Source: Halovenus sp. (GTDB taxonomy: Archaea > Halobacteriota > Halobacteria > Halobacteriales > Haloarculaceae). Taken from it: 22,625 bases of DNA. Location: positions 1-22,625 of the forward strand of contig JAQCNG010000314.1 in assembly GCA_028275145.1 (NCBI GenBank), in the 5' to 3' direction. Below the pieces are notes generated by a model. The model worked only from the letters and a program-made list of their open reading frames with translations. It did not search any database and was not told where the DNA came from. Position 1 is the first letter of the stretch; each line of letters begins with the position of its first letter. Below, in pieces: positions 8,321 through 14,940 of this stretch. Both the position numbers and the translations under genes were made by a program.

Positions 8321-9628
8321 TTACACGAGGTGGTCCTGGAGCTTGCGCATGTGGTACAGCACCGAGTCCGTCTCGAGTGTGACCTCCGCCGACGTGATGT
8401 ACTCGTCTGTGTCGACGTGTGCGGTCACCTCTGCACCGCCCAGCAGCTCGAACGGCACGAGGTCGGCCTCCCGTGCGACCTCCGCGGCGACACACCGCCC
8501 GTAGACGGTATCACCGCCGCCGCCACCGATCTGCTCGCCGGGTGTCAGCTCCCGCTTCGCCGCCGCGACCACCTCCGAGGACTGTCCGGTGACCACGCCC
8601 GTGGGCCGGTCGTGGAGAGCAGCCGTCGCGACGCTTTTGAGTGTCTCCTGTGGCAGGTGGAACGGTCGATGAAACAGCTGGTACTTGCCCTCACTCGCGG
8701 TGGTGATATTGTACCGCTGGCTCAGATACGCCCGCGTGGACTCGTTGTCCGCTCTCGTGACGACAAACGCGCTGGGGTTCGGACCGGTGGGTGTCACGGC
8801 GTCGATGACACCGGTCCGTTCGAGAACGCCCCCGTCTGCCGTCGGCCGGAACCGTTCGAGCAACCCCTCGTTGTCCGTCTCGGGCATGTGTATCCCGGAG
8901 ACATCAGGTGTGAGTCCGAGCGCGTTCGCCGCCGCGCAGAGTTCGACCGCCACCTTCGTGCCATCGAGAAACGTGTTGTACATCCTGGCCGACGGCTCGT
9001 TTTCCGCCACGAACCTATCGGGCAGGTCGTACCGCTGGAGGGCGTCGGCCGCGGTGGCGTGTCGCTCGAAGTTCAGCTCCGTTCCCTGGCCGGCGGCGAC
9101 AACCGACAGACCCTGGAGTCTCGCCCAGTCACAGAGTTCGACGACCTGTGCCGGTTCGTCACCGTAGGCCAGCGAGTAGGTCACGCCCTGCTGGGCGGCG
9201 AACTGCGAGAGCAGTGGGCCGACAGTCGCGTCAAGTTCGACACTGACCATCACGACATCGTTCCCCGCGGTTATGGCCTCCCACGCGTGGACGGCAGCGG
9301 CCTCCGGGTCGCCCGTTGTCTCGACAACAACATCGACGTCGGCACCGGCGGCGAGTGCCCCGTCGGACGTTGCGACCCGCTGGCCCGCGCTCAGTGCGGC
9401 CCCGACGCCGCTTTCGGTCTCCTCGACTGCGACCGATTCCTCGGGAACACCGGCCCGACGAAACGACTCCGTTGCCTTTCGCCGCTCGATGTCGGCCAGT
9501 ATCGACAGTCTCAGCCCCGTCGTCTCGACCACCTGGTACGCGAGGTGTGACCCGTACACGCCCGGACCGATAACCGCGACCGATACGGGGTTGCCCTCCC
9601 GCTGCGCTAACTCCGGCATGAGTTGCAT
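8321..9628 (-). CDS. Homoserine-dehydrogenase-like NAD(P) oxidoreductase with C-terminal SAF domain (COG4091 type)
   Basis: This has 435 aa from ATG 9628. A GTG 12 bp upstream is in frame, but a TATA-like box (TTTTATGA, 9653-9660) is about 28 bp before the ATG. The N-terminal Rossmann domain opens with VSVAVIGPGVYGSHLAYQVV and continues through the acidic turn ILADIERRK and VVVETTGDPEAAA. The middle resembles homoserine-dehydrogenase-like dehydrogenases (MYNTFLDGTKVAVELC). The C-terminal part (from about TGQSSEVVAAAKRELTPGEQ) is an SAF-like domain, which often leads to annotation as a flagellar or antifreeze-like protein. I recognise the family, not the substrate. In other organisms relatives sit in sugar- or polyol-catabolism clusters. 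Here it faces the alcohol dehydrogenase and importer locus, so I infer a catabolic role. Confidence 0.8.
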   Translation of the reverse strand: MQLMPELAQREGNPVSVAVIGPGVYGSHLAYQVVETTGLRLSILADIERRKATESFRRAGVPEESVAVEETESGVGAALSAGQRVATSDGALAAGADVDVVVETTGDPEAAAVHAWEAITAGNDVVMVSVELDATVGPLLSQFAAQQGVTYSLAYGDEPAQVVELCDWARLQGLSVVAAGQGTELNFERHATAADALQRYDLPDRFVAENEPSARMYNTFLDGTKVAVELCAAANALGLTPDVSGIHMPETDNEGLLERFRPTADGGVLERTGVIDAVTPTGPNPSAFVVTRADNESTRAYLSQRYNITTASEGKYQLFHRPFHLPQETLKSVATAALHDRPTGVVTGQSSEVVAAAKRELTPGEQIGGGGGDTVYGRCVAAEVAREADLVPFELLGGAEVTAHVDTDEYITSAEVTLETDSVLYHMRKLQDHLV

Positions 9629-9696
9629 TGTGCGTACCACTCACCGAGCGGGTCATAAAACGTCTCGGGCGTACTCGCGGGCCGGGTGGCCCACCC

Positions 9697-10284
9697 TCAC
9701 AGGCGGTCCATTGCGACTTTCAGCGACAGCTTCAGTTCGTCGAACGCCTGGTAGTCGATTGCCTCGCTGATGGCGTACTCGATACACGTGTTCGCGATCT
9801 GTTCCAGAATGGCGTAGTACATGAGATACAGGTCGTTGTCGATTCTGTTGAAGAAGTTGTCGAGTGTCTCTCTCGGGTCGAAGTCGACGACCTCGGGCGA
9901 GAGTCCGAGACTCCGCAGTGACTCGCCGAGCAGTTCCTCGGCCGTGGTCGTCTCCTCGTCCGTTGCAGCGAGTGACTCCTGGGCGCTGCGCATCAGTTCC
10001 ATCTCTGACTCCGAGGGCTGTGGGGCGTCGCTCTGCTGGGCGAACTTTCTGAGCTCGACCGCCTGCTTCCCGAACGTCTCCATGTCCTCTTTGAACCGTG
10101 CTCTGTGCTCCGGGCCGGGCGTGTCCGGCCCCTCGATGTAGAAGGAGTAACTGGCGAGAATCTTGTTTGCCAGGTCCGCCGTCTCCTGGATGATGGTCTG
10201 TTTGGTCTCGTGTCCCTCGCCCCGGTACTCGTTTTTGACCCAGTCCAGAATCGGGCCCTTCGGTATCGGAATGTTCCCGAGCAT
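9697..10284 (-). CDS. Conserved-looking helical protein of unknown function
   Basis: I do not recognise this protein. It has 195 aa from ATG 10284 (MLGNIPIPKGPILDWVKNEY); a longer in-frame start at 10311 is less likely. A TATA-like CCTTTTGTC lies about 27 bp before ATG 10284. It has no signal peptide or membrane segment. It is predicted almost entirely helical, with an acidic middle (SESEMELMRSAQESLAATDEE) and a C-terminal helical block rich in Tyr, Leu and Ile (LYLMYYAILEQIANTCIEYA). That block looks like a dimer or bundle surface. It is a single gene with its own promoter. Its base composition matches its neighbours. Confidence 0.75.
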   Translation of the reverse strand: MLGNIPIPKGPILDWVKNEYRGEGHETKQTIIQETADLANKILASYSFYIEGPDTPGPEHRARFKEDMETFGKQAVELRKFAQQSDAPQPSESEMELMRSAQESLAATDEETTTAEELLGESLRSLGLSPEVVDFDPRETLDNFFNRIDNDLYLMYYAILEQIANTCIEYAISEAIDYQAFDELKLSLKVAMDRL

Positions 10285-10447
10285 ACTGTGTGTCTCACCC
10301 CGCCGGGACAAAAGGGGCGCTGGTGTTCGGGGGACACAGCGGGTTCACACTCGACGACCCGGCGGCGATTCCGGACAATCCAATCGACCCGGGAGTGCTG
10401 TGTTCCGACAATCCGGCACAGAGAGCGGTCTGGCCGACACCGGGAGA

Positions 10448-10666
10448 CTACACCGCTTCGGGGACCCCCTCGAACTCCCCCGTTTCGGGTCCAGTGTTCG
10501 AGTCGACCACCTCGAGTGCCTGCTCGAAGTGGTCCATCGTCAGTTCGATGTCGTCGACACCGACCGACTCGCCGCTCCCGGTCGCGCGGACGTACTCGCG
10601 GACGGCAGCAACGACCCTCGATTGCTCGGGGAGAAACGGCTGTCGGTCGATACACCGGTGAGGCAC
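10448..10666 (-). CDS. Small ORF resembling the C-terminal lid of CDC48-type AAA ATPases; possibly a gene remnant
   Basis: This has 72 aa, starting at GTG 10666 only 10 bp after the stop of the Hsp20 gene on the same strand. The stretch VVAAVREYVRATGSGESVG followed by IELTMDHFEQALEVV matches, as I recall the family, the last part of haloarchaeal CDC48 ATPases (AxREFV..., SVG, VTxEHFExAL). It then ends PETGEFEGVPEAV. The ATPase core itself is absent: no Walker motifs lie upstream, where Hsp20 begins directly. It could be a decayed CDC48 copy that lost everything but its tail, or a small free-standing protein co-expressed with the chaperone. It is weakly supported as a functional gene. Confidence 0.45.
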   Translation of the reverse strand: MPHRCIDRQPFLPEQSRVVAAVREYVRATGSGESVGVDDIELTMDHFEQALEVVDSNTGPETGEFEGVPEAV

Positions 10667-10676
10667 GTGACCGGCG

Positions 10677-11030
10677 TCAGGCCTGAACCTCGATCTGCCT
10701 GCCGCGGGTGGTGGCCTCCGATATCACCGGCAGTCGGACCTCGAGGATTCCGTTGTTGTACTGCGCCGTGATGTCGTCGTCCTCGACGTTCTTCGGGAAG
10801 CGGAACCGCCGGTGATAGCTCTTGCGCTGACTCCGGGTCTCGTTTTCGTTTTCGGCGGCGACGTTGAGAACACCGTCGTCCCAGGCGAGGTCGATGTCGT
10901 CAGGGTCGAACCCCGGCATCTCGACGCTCAGAACGAACTCGTCGTCCTCCTCGTACAGTTCGTAGTCGTTACTACCGGTTTCGAACAGTCGACTCGGGAA
11001 TCCAGTGTTCTGTAGCCACGAACTGGCCAT
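10677..11030 (-). CDS. Hsp20/alpha-crystallin small heat-shock protein
   Basis: This ATP-independent holdase chaperone has 117 aa. The alpha-crystallin domain spans about residues 22-108: the first strand is YELYEEDDEFVLSVEMPGFD, then DDIDLAWDDGVLNVAAE, the SYHRRFRFPKNVEDDDITAQ segment, and the hallmark NNGILEVRLPV near the end. The C-terminal RQIEVQA supplies an I-x-V anchor motif used in oligomer assembly. The N-terminal arm is short (MASSWLQNTGFPSRLF). It has its own AT-rich promoter and is followed at once by the small CDC48-like ORF. Induction by heat or salt stress is expected for the family but not visible here. Confidence 0.95.
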   Translation of the reverse strand: MASSWLQNTGFPSRLFETGSNDYELYEEDDEFVLSVEMPGFDPDDIDLAWDDGVLNVAAENENETRSQRKSYHRRFRFPKNVEDDDITAQYNNGILEVRLPVISEATTRGRQIEVQA

Positions 11031-11050
11031 AGCTAATCACCCTGATTCCA

Positions 11051-11093
11051 GTTATATCTATGTTCGCGCTTCTAAATAAATCTTTCTATCGAA
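11051..11093 (-). promoter_or_regulatory. hsp20 promoter: TATA box with upstream AT-rich inverted-repeat elements
   Basis: On the minus strand TAGATATAAC (11051-11060) is centred about 25 bp before the hsp20 ATG, giving a leaderless start. Further upstream are a TTTATTTA stretch (about 11073-11080) and TTC-N4-GAA (11084-11093). The whole segment is far more AT-rich than the rest of the window. The TATA assignment is from spacing; a regulatory role for the repeats is a guess. Confidence 0.5.
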
Positions 11094-11312
11094 GCTTATT
11101 TATATACACCCCGACAGAGCGGAGTTTCGGGGCACGAGCGGAGTGGTCTGCTGCTGGAATCCGGGGACTGCATCTCACCGGTGGGTTCGAACTCGCTGAC
11201 CTCGCGGCCCGTCTCCCCGGCGAGGGGTTCGGTGAACAACTGCTGTTGTCCGTTTCGGGACCCCCAGTGGTGGGTGCAAGTAACCGTCGAAACGCCCGAG
11301 AACGGCAAAGAG
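11094..11312. other. Gene-free stretch between hsp20 promoter and tRNA-Thr, with outward TATA box and hairpins
   Basis: I see no convincing protein here; the open frames are shadow-like and one runs through the tRNA. A plus-strand TTTATATA lies at 11098-11105, pointing away from hsp20. Several stems could form: CCCCGA/TCGGGG (11109-11114, 11127-11132), ACAAC/GTTGT (11236-11240, 11245-11249) inside GGGGT/ACCCC (11224-11228, 11260-11264), and CGTTTCG/CGAAACG (11251-11257, 11288-11294). A small RNA or processed tRNA trailer is possible but unproven. Confidence 0.3.
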
Positions 11313-11384
11313 AGCCTAGGCCGGAATTTGAATCCGGGGTCTCGTCCTTACCAAGGACGCGCTTTACCGCTAAGCTACCCAGGC
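11313..11384 (-). tRNA. tRNA-Thr (anticodon GGU)
   Basis: I folded the minus strand by eye. The 7-bp acceptor stem GCCTGGG pairs with CCTAGGC with one G-U pair. The D arm has a 4-bp stem GCTT/AAGC. The anticodon stem CGTCC/GGACG encloses loop TTGGTAA, so bases 34-36 are GGT, reading Thr codons ACC and ACU. A 5-nt variable loop follows, then the T arm CCGGA/TCCGG with loop TTCAAAT, and the discriminator T. Total length is 72 nt. No intron is present and CCA is not encoded, as usual in archaea. Confidence 0.95.
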
Positions 11385-11459
11385 GCACGTTCCTGTAGCC
11401 GGGAAATCAATGTGAACGTTTCGGTTCCGCACGGCGGCGAGACACCGGGTTCGGTGTGA

Positions 11460-12098
11460 TCACCGGTTCGCGCCGGCGACGCGGGCCTCGGCCGCGAGCG
11501 CGTCGAGGTGACTGTCGACGGTCTCCACTGCCTCGGGGTCGGGGAGCGGGTAGTCGAGCAGTTCGCGGGCGATTTCGCCACTGTGGGCCCGGACCGACGC
11601 CGGGAGACCGTCCATCACCAGGTCCGCGCCGGTGTTGACTGCGAGTTCGAGCACGTCCACCTCGAGAGGTTTCTCCTCGTGACGGTGGCCGAGACTGCCG
11701 AGATTCGTCTGCGTTCGGCCGAACCGCTGGACGATGTCGATTGCATCCGTCACGACACCGGTCTGGGCGAGCAGGTGGAACCCACCCGAGACGAGCACCT
11801 CCGCGACGAGCAGGTCCTGCTTGTACTCGGTGCCCCCCTCGTCGTCCCAGGCCTGGTTTCGCAGCACAGAGCGGGTCAGTTCGAGCCCCTCGTAACACAG
11901 CTGGACGCCGGCACCGCGCGTTGCCGCCGTCTGGATGTCCACGGACGGGTCGATCGCGTGGGCCACACGGACAGTGAGTACACCCGGTAGAAGCGGTCGC
12001 TCGCCAACGGCCGCTGTGACACGACTGTGAAACGGCGGCGGCTCTATATCCTTGAGGGCCCGCGCCAGCGCGTCCGTGATGGCCCCAACTTCGTCCAT
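11460..12098 (-). CDS. Conserved haloarchaeal helical protein, function unknown (possible prenyl-synthase-like fold)
   Basis: This has 212 aa from ATG 12098. A GTG 9 bp upstream is also in frame, but CCTTTTTCC is centred about 28 bp before the ATG. It is cytoplasmic, without membrane segments, and mostly helical. Features are the Pro-rich turn EPPPFHSRV, then GVQLCYEGLELTRSVL, LLVAEVLVSGGFHLLAQTG and LEVDVLELAVNTGADLVMDG. The alternation of helices with YEGLxLTR and DLLVAEVLxSxGF is reminiscent of catalytically inactive relatives of polyprenyl synthases, but the DDxxD motifs are absent. I treat this as a fold suggestion only. It lies alone, downstream of its own promoter, next to tRNA-Thr. 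Confidence 0.75.
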   Translation of the reverse strand: MDEVGAITDALARALKDIEPPPFHSRVTAAVGERPLLPGVLTVRVAHAIDPSVDIQTAATRGAGVQLCYEGLELTRSVLRNQAWDDEGGTEYKQDLLVAEVLVSGGFHLLAQTGVVTDAIDIVQRFGRTQTNLGSLGHRHEEKPLEVDVLELAVNTGADLVMDGLPASVRAHSGEIARELLDYPLPDPEAVETVDSHLDALAAEARVAGANR

Positions 12099-12155
12099 CG
12101 CACTCACGTTAGGAAAGCATGGAAAAAGGCCTTTGGAAAGTCACAGGGGACGGCC

Positions 12156-12290
12156 TTATCCGGGTCTGCAGTACCCCGGTGTGTCGCTGATGAGTCCGTC
12201 GACGCCAGTCTCGGCGAGGTCAGTCGCGACCGTCTGCGTGGTGACAGCCCCGAACCCGCGGTGGGCGAAACACTCCGTGGCTGGACACCT
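12156..12290 (-). pseudogene. Remnant of a glycerophosphodiester phosphodiesterase gene
   Basis: Reading the minus strand in the frame ending at TAA 12156-12158 gives about 45 codons. They include CFAHRGFGAVTT followed by QTVATDLAETGVDGLISDTP. The second part is a close fit to the C-terminal end of glycerophosphodiester phosphodiesterases (LxxxGVDGLI(S/T)D). AHRG also recalls the family's N-terminal catalytic motif, so this is either a plain C-terminal fragment or an N- and C-terminal fusion after internal deletion. No start codon with a promoter is evident, and the roughly 200-residue barrel is missing. The remnant fills most of the gap between the conserved helical protein and engB. Confidence 0.5.
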
Positions 12291-12365
12291 CCCGACCCGT
12301 GACTGCTGTCGAAACACCCGGCGAAGAACCACTCGACACTAAAGTGCCGGGCACGAAACGCGGGC

Positions 12366-12983
12366 ATGTTCGAGACGCGTCCGGACAGAGAAGCGGAGGT
12401 AGTGCTCGTCGGGCGCTCGAACGTGGGCAAGTCGACGCTGATGCGTGAGATTACGGGCTACGATGTCGCGGCCGGCAAGCGCCCTGGTGTCACCCAGAAA
12501 CCGAACCACTACGACTGGGTCGGCCCGGATTTCGTCATCACGGACCTGCCCGGGTTCGGATTCATGGAGGGTGTCCCCGCGGACAGGCGCGAGGCAATAA
12601 AGACGGATATCGTCCGGTACATCGAGACACACGCGGAGAAGATACTGGCCGGTGTGGTCGTGCTGGATGGCTCGGCGGCCGTGGAGATAATCGACCGCCA
12701 CAGCGGTCCCGAGTCGGTGCCCCACGCCGTCGAACTGTTCGGGTTCCTGCGGGATGTCGGCATCCCGCCGGTGCTTGCGGTCAACAAGATGGACAAGGTC
12801 GACAGCCGCGACGACTGTCTCGACGCGATTGGCGACCGCTTCGGACTGTACCCGCCCTGGCGGCAGTGGCAGGACACCATCGCACCCATCACCGCGAAAC
12901 GCGGGAACATCGACGCGCTGAATCAGGCCGTCCGCGGGCATCTCCACGAGGCCGAACGCGACGACCTGTTCCAGTTTTTCTGA
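12366..12983 (+). CDS. engB: EngB-type GTP-binding protein (YihA/YsxC family)
   Basis: This TRAFAC-class GTPase has 205 aa; in bacteria EngB helps assemble the large ribosomal subunit. G motifs are G1 GRSNVGKS (16-23), the G2 threonine in GVTQK (Thr43), G3 DLPG (60-63), G4 NKMD (140-143) and G5 near ITAK (about 175-178). The family hallmark is the full N-terminal run [20 protein letters not shown] with no long extension. It is transcribed alone from a weak TATA-like ACTAAAG about 24 bp upstream of the ATG. It is convergent with the next gene, with only one base between the two stop codons. Confidence 0.93.
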   Translation: MFETRPDREAEVVLVGRSNVGKSTLMREITGYDVAAGKRPGVTQKPNHYDWVGPDFVITDLPGFGFMEGVPADRREAIKTDIVRYIETHAEKILAGVVVLDGSAAVEIIDRHSGPESVPHAVELFGFLRDVGIPPVLAVNKMDKVDSRDDCLDAIGDRFGLYPPWRQWQDTIAPITAKRGNIDALNQAVRGHLHEAERDDLFQFF

Positions 12984-12984
12984 C

Positions 12985-13623
12985 TCACCTGCGGCCGTCT
13001 CCGCCCTCGCCCGTCCCGCCACGGGTCCCGTTGTCGGGTCCGGGTCCACTGTCGGGTCCGGTCCCGTTGTCGGTTCCCGGTCCGTCGCCGGCCCTGTCTC
13101 TGCTGTCGCCGTCGCTGTCACCGTCGTCGAGGTCATCTTTCAGCGCCCGGAGCTCCGCCTCGACGTCGATGTCGACGTCCTCGACGTCCTCGTCGTCGGT
13201 TTCGAACTCCTGTTGAATCTGCTGGCGGATGGCCCGGGCCTCCTCGATGAGTTCCACGCTCCGGTCGTCCTGGGGGCGGTCCTCGACGGCCCCCTGCAGC
13301 TCCGAGAGCACGTCGTCGAGGCGGGCGAGAGTCACCTGCCCGAGGCGCTCGGCGCGCTCGCGCACCTCGGAGTCGGCCCGTCCGCGGCGTGGTTGCCGTC
13401 CCTCGGCGATGCGAATCGCCCGCCGTATCAGTTCCAGCGCCTGGATGTTGGTCTTCAACAGGAGGATGAGCCCCGGAATCGCCACCTCGCTGGTGAACCG
13501 CGCGAGGTCGCGCCGCAGGGACCGCTCCCGGTCGGGTTCGACCTCGCGCTGGAGGTCCTGCAACTCCTGCGTGAGGTCCGCAAGCAACTCCGTGACGTCC
13601 GGGTCCGTACTCCCGCTGCTCAT
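12985..13623 (-). CDS. Conserved haloarchaeal protein with coiled helices and Gly/Asp-rich tail
   Basis: This has 212 aa from ATG 13623; GTTTTAG on the minus strand is centred 26 bp upstream, so the mRNA is leaderless. I know it only as a recurrent haloarchaeal family. Residues 8-36 form a helix (LLADLTQELQDLQREVEP). Then comes a hydrophobic helix (EVAIPGLILLLKTNIQALEL) that may sit in or on a membrane or bundle, followed by RAERLGQVTLARLDDVLSEL and a charged helix to about residue 140. The last about 45 residues are low complexity (Asp, Gly, Asn, Pro), coded by near-repeats of GGGTCCGGGTCC type at 13010-13090. The protein is very acidic. Its role is unknown. Confidence 0.8.
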   Translation of the reverse strand: MSSGSTDPDVTELLADLTQELQDLQREVEPDRERSLRRDLARFTSEVAIPGLILLLKTNIQALELIRRAIRIAEGRQPRRGRADSEVRERAERLGQVTLARLDDVLSELQGAVEDRPQDDRSVELIEEARAIRQQIQQEFETDDEDVEDVDIDVEAELRALKDDLDDGDSDGDSRDRAGDGPGTDNGTGPDSGPGPDNGTRGGTGEGGDGRR

Positions 13624-13694
13624 ACACTCTGTAACGGGCGGGCACACTAAAACGTGGGCTGTCTGGTGACACCGGAACGAAACGGTTTTAATTT

Positions 13695-13706
13695 TAGGCT
13701 GACCTA
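13695..13706. promoter_or_regulatory. DtxR/Idr (SirR)-like iron box in the promoter of the 53-residue protein
   Basis: The sequence TTAGGCTGACCTA contains the inverted repeat TAGG-N4-CCTA (arms 13695-13698 and 13703-13706). It resembles the DtxR-family half-site TTAGG. It lies between the TATA-like TTTAATTTTA (about 13685-13695) and the ATG at 13717, so a bound repressor would block transcription start. Haloarchaeal Idr1, Idr2 and SirR are DtxR-family metal-responsive regulators. Only one element is present and it was judged by eye. Confidence 0.5.
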
Positions 13707-13716
13707 GAGTAATTCG

Positions 13717-13878
13717 ATGATGCCCACTGACGAGCGCCCGACACCCGCCGAGGGGGACGGTGACGAGCAGGCCACAGTGACGGTCCACCAGTGCTCGGAG
13801 AACCGGGTCGTGTTCGTCGAACAGGAAAACGCCGACGCCTGGATTGCAACCGACCTGACCGTCGACACCTCCAACTGA
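13717..13878 (+). CDS. Small conserved haloarchaeal protein, 53 aa
   Basis: The coding run is ATG 13717 to TGA 13876-13878. A second ATG follows at once (MMPTDERPTPAEGDGDEQ). The first 20 residues are acidic and probably disordered. The rest, TVTVHQCSENRVVFVEQENA then DAWIATDLTVDTSN, is the pattern of a widespread small haloarchaeal family with the core ENRVVF...(N)DAWIxxD. One Cys is present, at about residue 26. The TATA-like box is about 27 bp upstream, and the iron-box-like palindrome lies between it and the start codon, suggesting metal-responsive expression. The biochemical function is unknown. Confidence 0.8.
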   Translation: MMPTDERPTPAEGDGDEQATVTVHQCSENRVVFVEQENADAWIATDLTVDTSN

Positions 13879-13945
13879 CCCCACAGGCGCGTCACCGCCC
13901 CGGCAGCGCGGCAAAACTCTTGTATACGGACAGTCAACGTCACGC

Positions 13946-14434
13946 ATGAGCCAGTCGGGGGAGGTCCAGTTCCGCCAGGCAGAGCCTGTGGACGCCGAGG
14001 CGGTTCTGGAGATAAAACAGACGGCCATCGAGACTGCCGGGGAGCCCTACAGCGACGAGCAGATAGCGGCCTGGCGGCCCACCGAGGAGGCACTGTCTGT
14101 GTTCACACAGGCCATGAAGAGCGAACAGTTCGTGGTGTTGCTCGTCGAAACCGACGACGGGCCGGCGGGGTACGGCGTCCTCAACATCGACGAGGCACGC
14201 ATCGACGCCGTGTTCGTCGCGCCCGGACACGCCGGACAGGGCCTCGGTTCGTCGCTCGTCCGCCAGCTGGAGACCCGCGCACAGATGCTGGGTCTGGCCG
14301 ACCTGACCGTCGTCTCGTCGCTGAACGCCCGGGGGTTCTACGAGTCACTGGGGTACGAACCCTGCGGGGACCGGACCCGGACAATCGAGGGCACCGACCT
14401 CGGGTTCGTCGCCGTGTGCAAGCACCTCGACTGA
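13946..14434 (+). CDS. GNAT-family N-acetyltransferase
   Basis: This acetyl-CoA-dependent acetyltransferase has 162 aa. The GNAT core is seen as IDAVFVAPGHAGQGLGSSLV, the beta-4 strand plus the Q/R-x-x-G-x-G/A pyrophosphate-binding loop (GQGLGSS), followed by helix 3 (RQLETRAQMLG). Then come beta-5 (DLTVVSSLNARGFYESLGY), with the typical N-A-x-x-F-Y-x-x-L-G-Y end, and a final strand GFVAVCKHL. The substrate is not predictable; relatives acetylate small molecules or protein N-termini. TATA-like TTGTATAC lies about 23 bp before the ATG. It is followed by the thioesterase gene on the same strand after 49 bp. Confidence 0.92.
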   Translation: MSQSGEVQFRQAEPVDAEAVLEIKQTAIETAGEPYSDEQIAAWRPTEEALSVFTQAMKSEQFVVLLVETDDGPAGYGVLNIDEARIDAVFVAPGHAGQGLGSSLVRQLETRAQMLGLADLTVVSSLNARGFYESLGYEPCGDRTRTIEGTDLGFVAVCKHLD

Positions 14435-14483
14435 GTGTGTCGCCGCGCCGTGGCTTTTTCCCCCTCCTTCCCTCACACTGTAT

Positions 14484-14927
14484 GTGACCAGCATCAGCGA
14501 CACGTACATCGAGAACCGCGCACGGGTCCAGCCAAACGACACGAACAACTACGGGACGGCACACGGCGGGAACGTGGTCAAGTGGATGGACGAGGTGGGC
14601 GTGATGTCGGCGACCCGCCACGCGGGCGAGAACTGCGTCACCGCCCGCATCAACGACCTCAACTTCACCCGGCCGGTTCCGCAGGGGAGCAACTGTCTCA
14701 TCGAGTCCTACGCGTACGCGACGGGCGAGACGAGCATCCGCGTCCGACTGAGAGCCTACCGGGAGAACCCCCGGACCGGGGAGTGTGTGGAGACGACCGA
14801 CTCGTTTTTCGTGTTCGTCGCAGTCGACGAGGACACCAACCCGACACCGGTCGACGACCTGACGGTCGGAAGCGAGCGCTGCGAGCGCCTCCGCGAGGAG
14901 GCACTCACGAACGAGCGCGCCGACTGA
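14484..14927 (+). CDS. Acyl-CoA thioesterase, hotdog fold
   Basis: This has 147 aa, starting at GTG 14484; the ATG two bases earlier is followed directly by a stop, so the GTG must be used. The hotdog family signature is RVQPNDTNNYGTAHGGNVVK then WMDEVG. The Asn of NDTNNYGT and the GGxxxxxMD segment mark the acyl-CoA hydrolase active site. CVTARINDLNFTRPVPQGSN is the following strand pair. CTTTTTCC is about 27 bp upstream, so the mRNA probably starts at the GTG. It hydrolyses acyl-CoA to free acid and CoA. It converges with the thiolase/OB-fold operon, with 13 bp between stops, which fits a role in acyl-CoA metabolism, although operons differ. Confidence 0.92.
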   Translation: MTSISDTYIENRARVQPNDTNNYGTAHGGNVVKWMDEVGVMSATRHAGENCVTARINDLNFTRPVPQGSNCLIESYAYATGETSIRVRLRAYRENPRTGECVETTDSFFVFVAVDEDTNPTPVDDLTVGSERCERLREEALTNERAD

Positions 14928-14940
14928 ACAGCGACGGTAC

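Noticed and set aside
11176..11200. T-loop-like GGTTCGAAC suggesting a second tRNA near tRNA-Thr
   Set aside because: Flanking bases cannot form a 5-bp T stem on either strand and no acceptor or anticodon arms are found.
11060..11398. 112-codon plus-strand ORF between hsp20 and the tRNA
   Set aside because: It overlaps the hsp20 promoter and reads through tRNA-Thr on the opposite strand; no recognisable domain.
12027..12342. Plus-strand ORFs of 91-96 codons before engB
   Set aside because: They are antisense to the start of the conserved 212-aa gene and to the phosphodiesterase remnant, and show no protein-like features.
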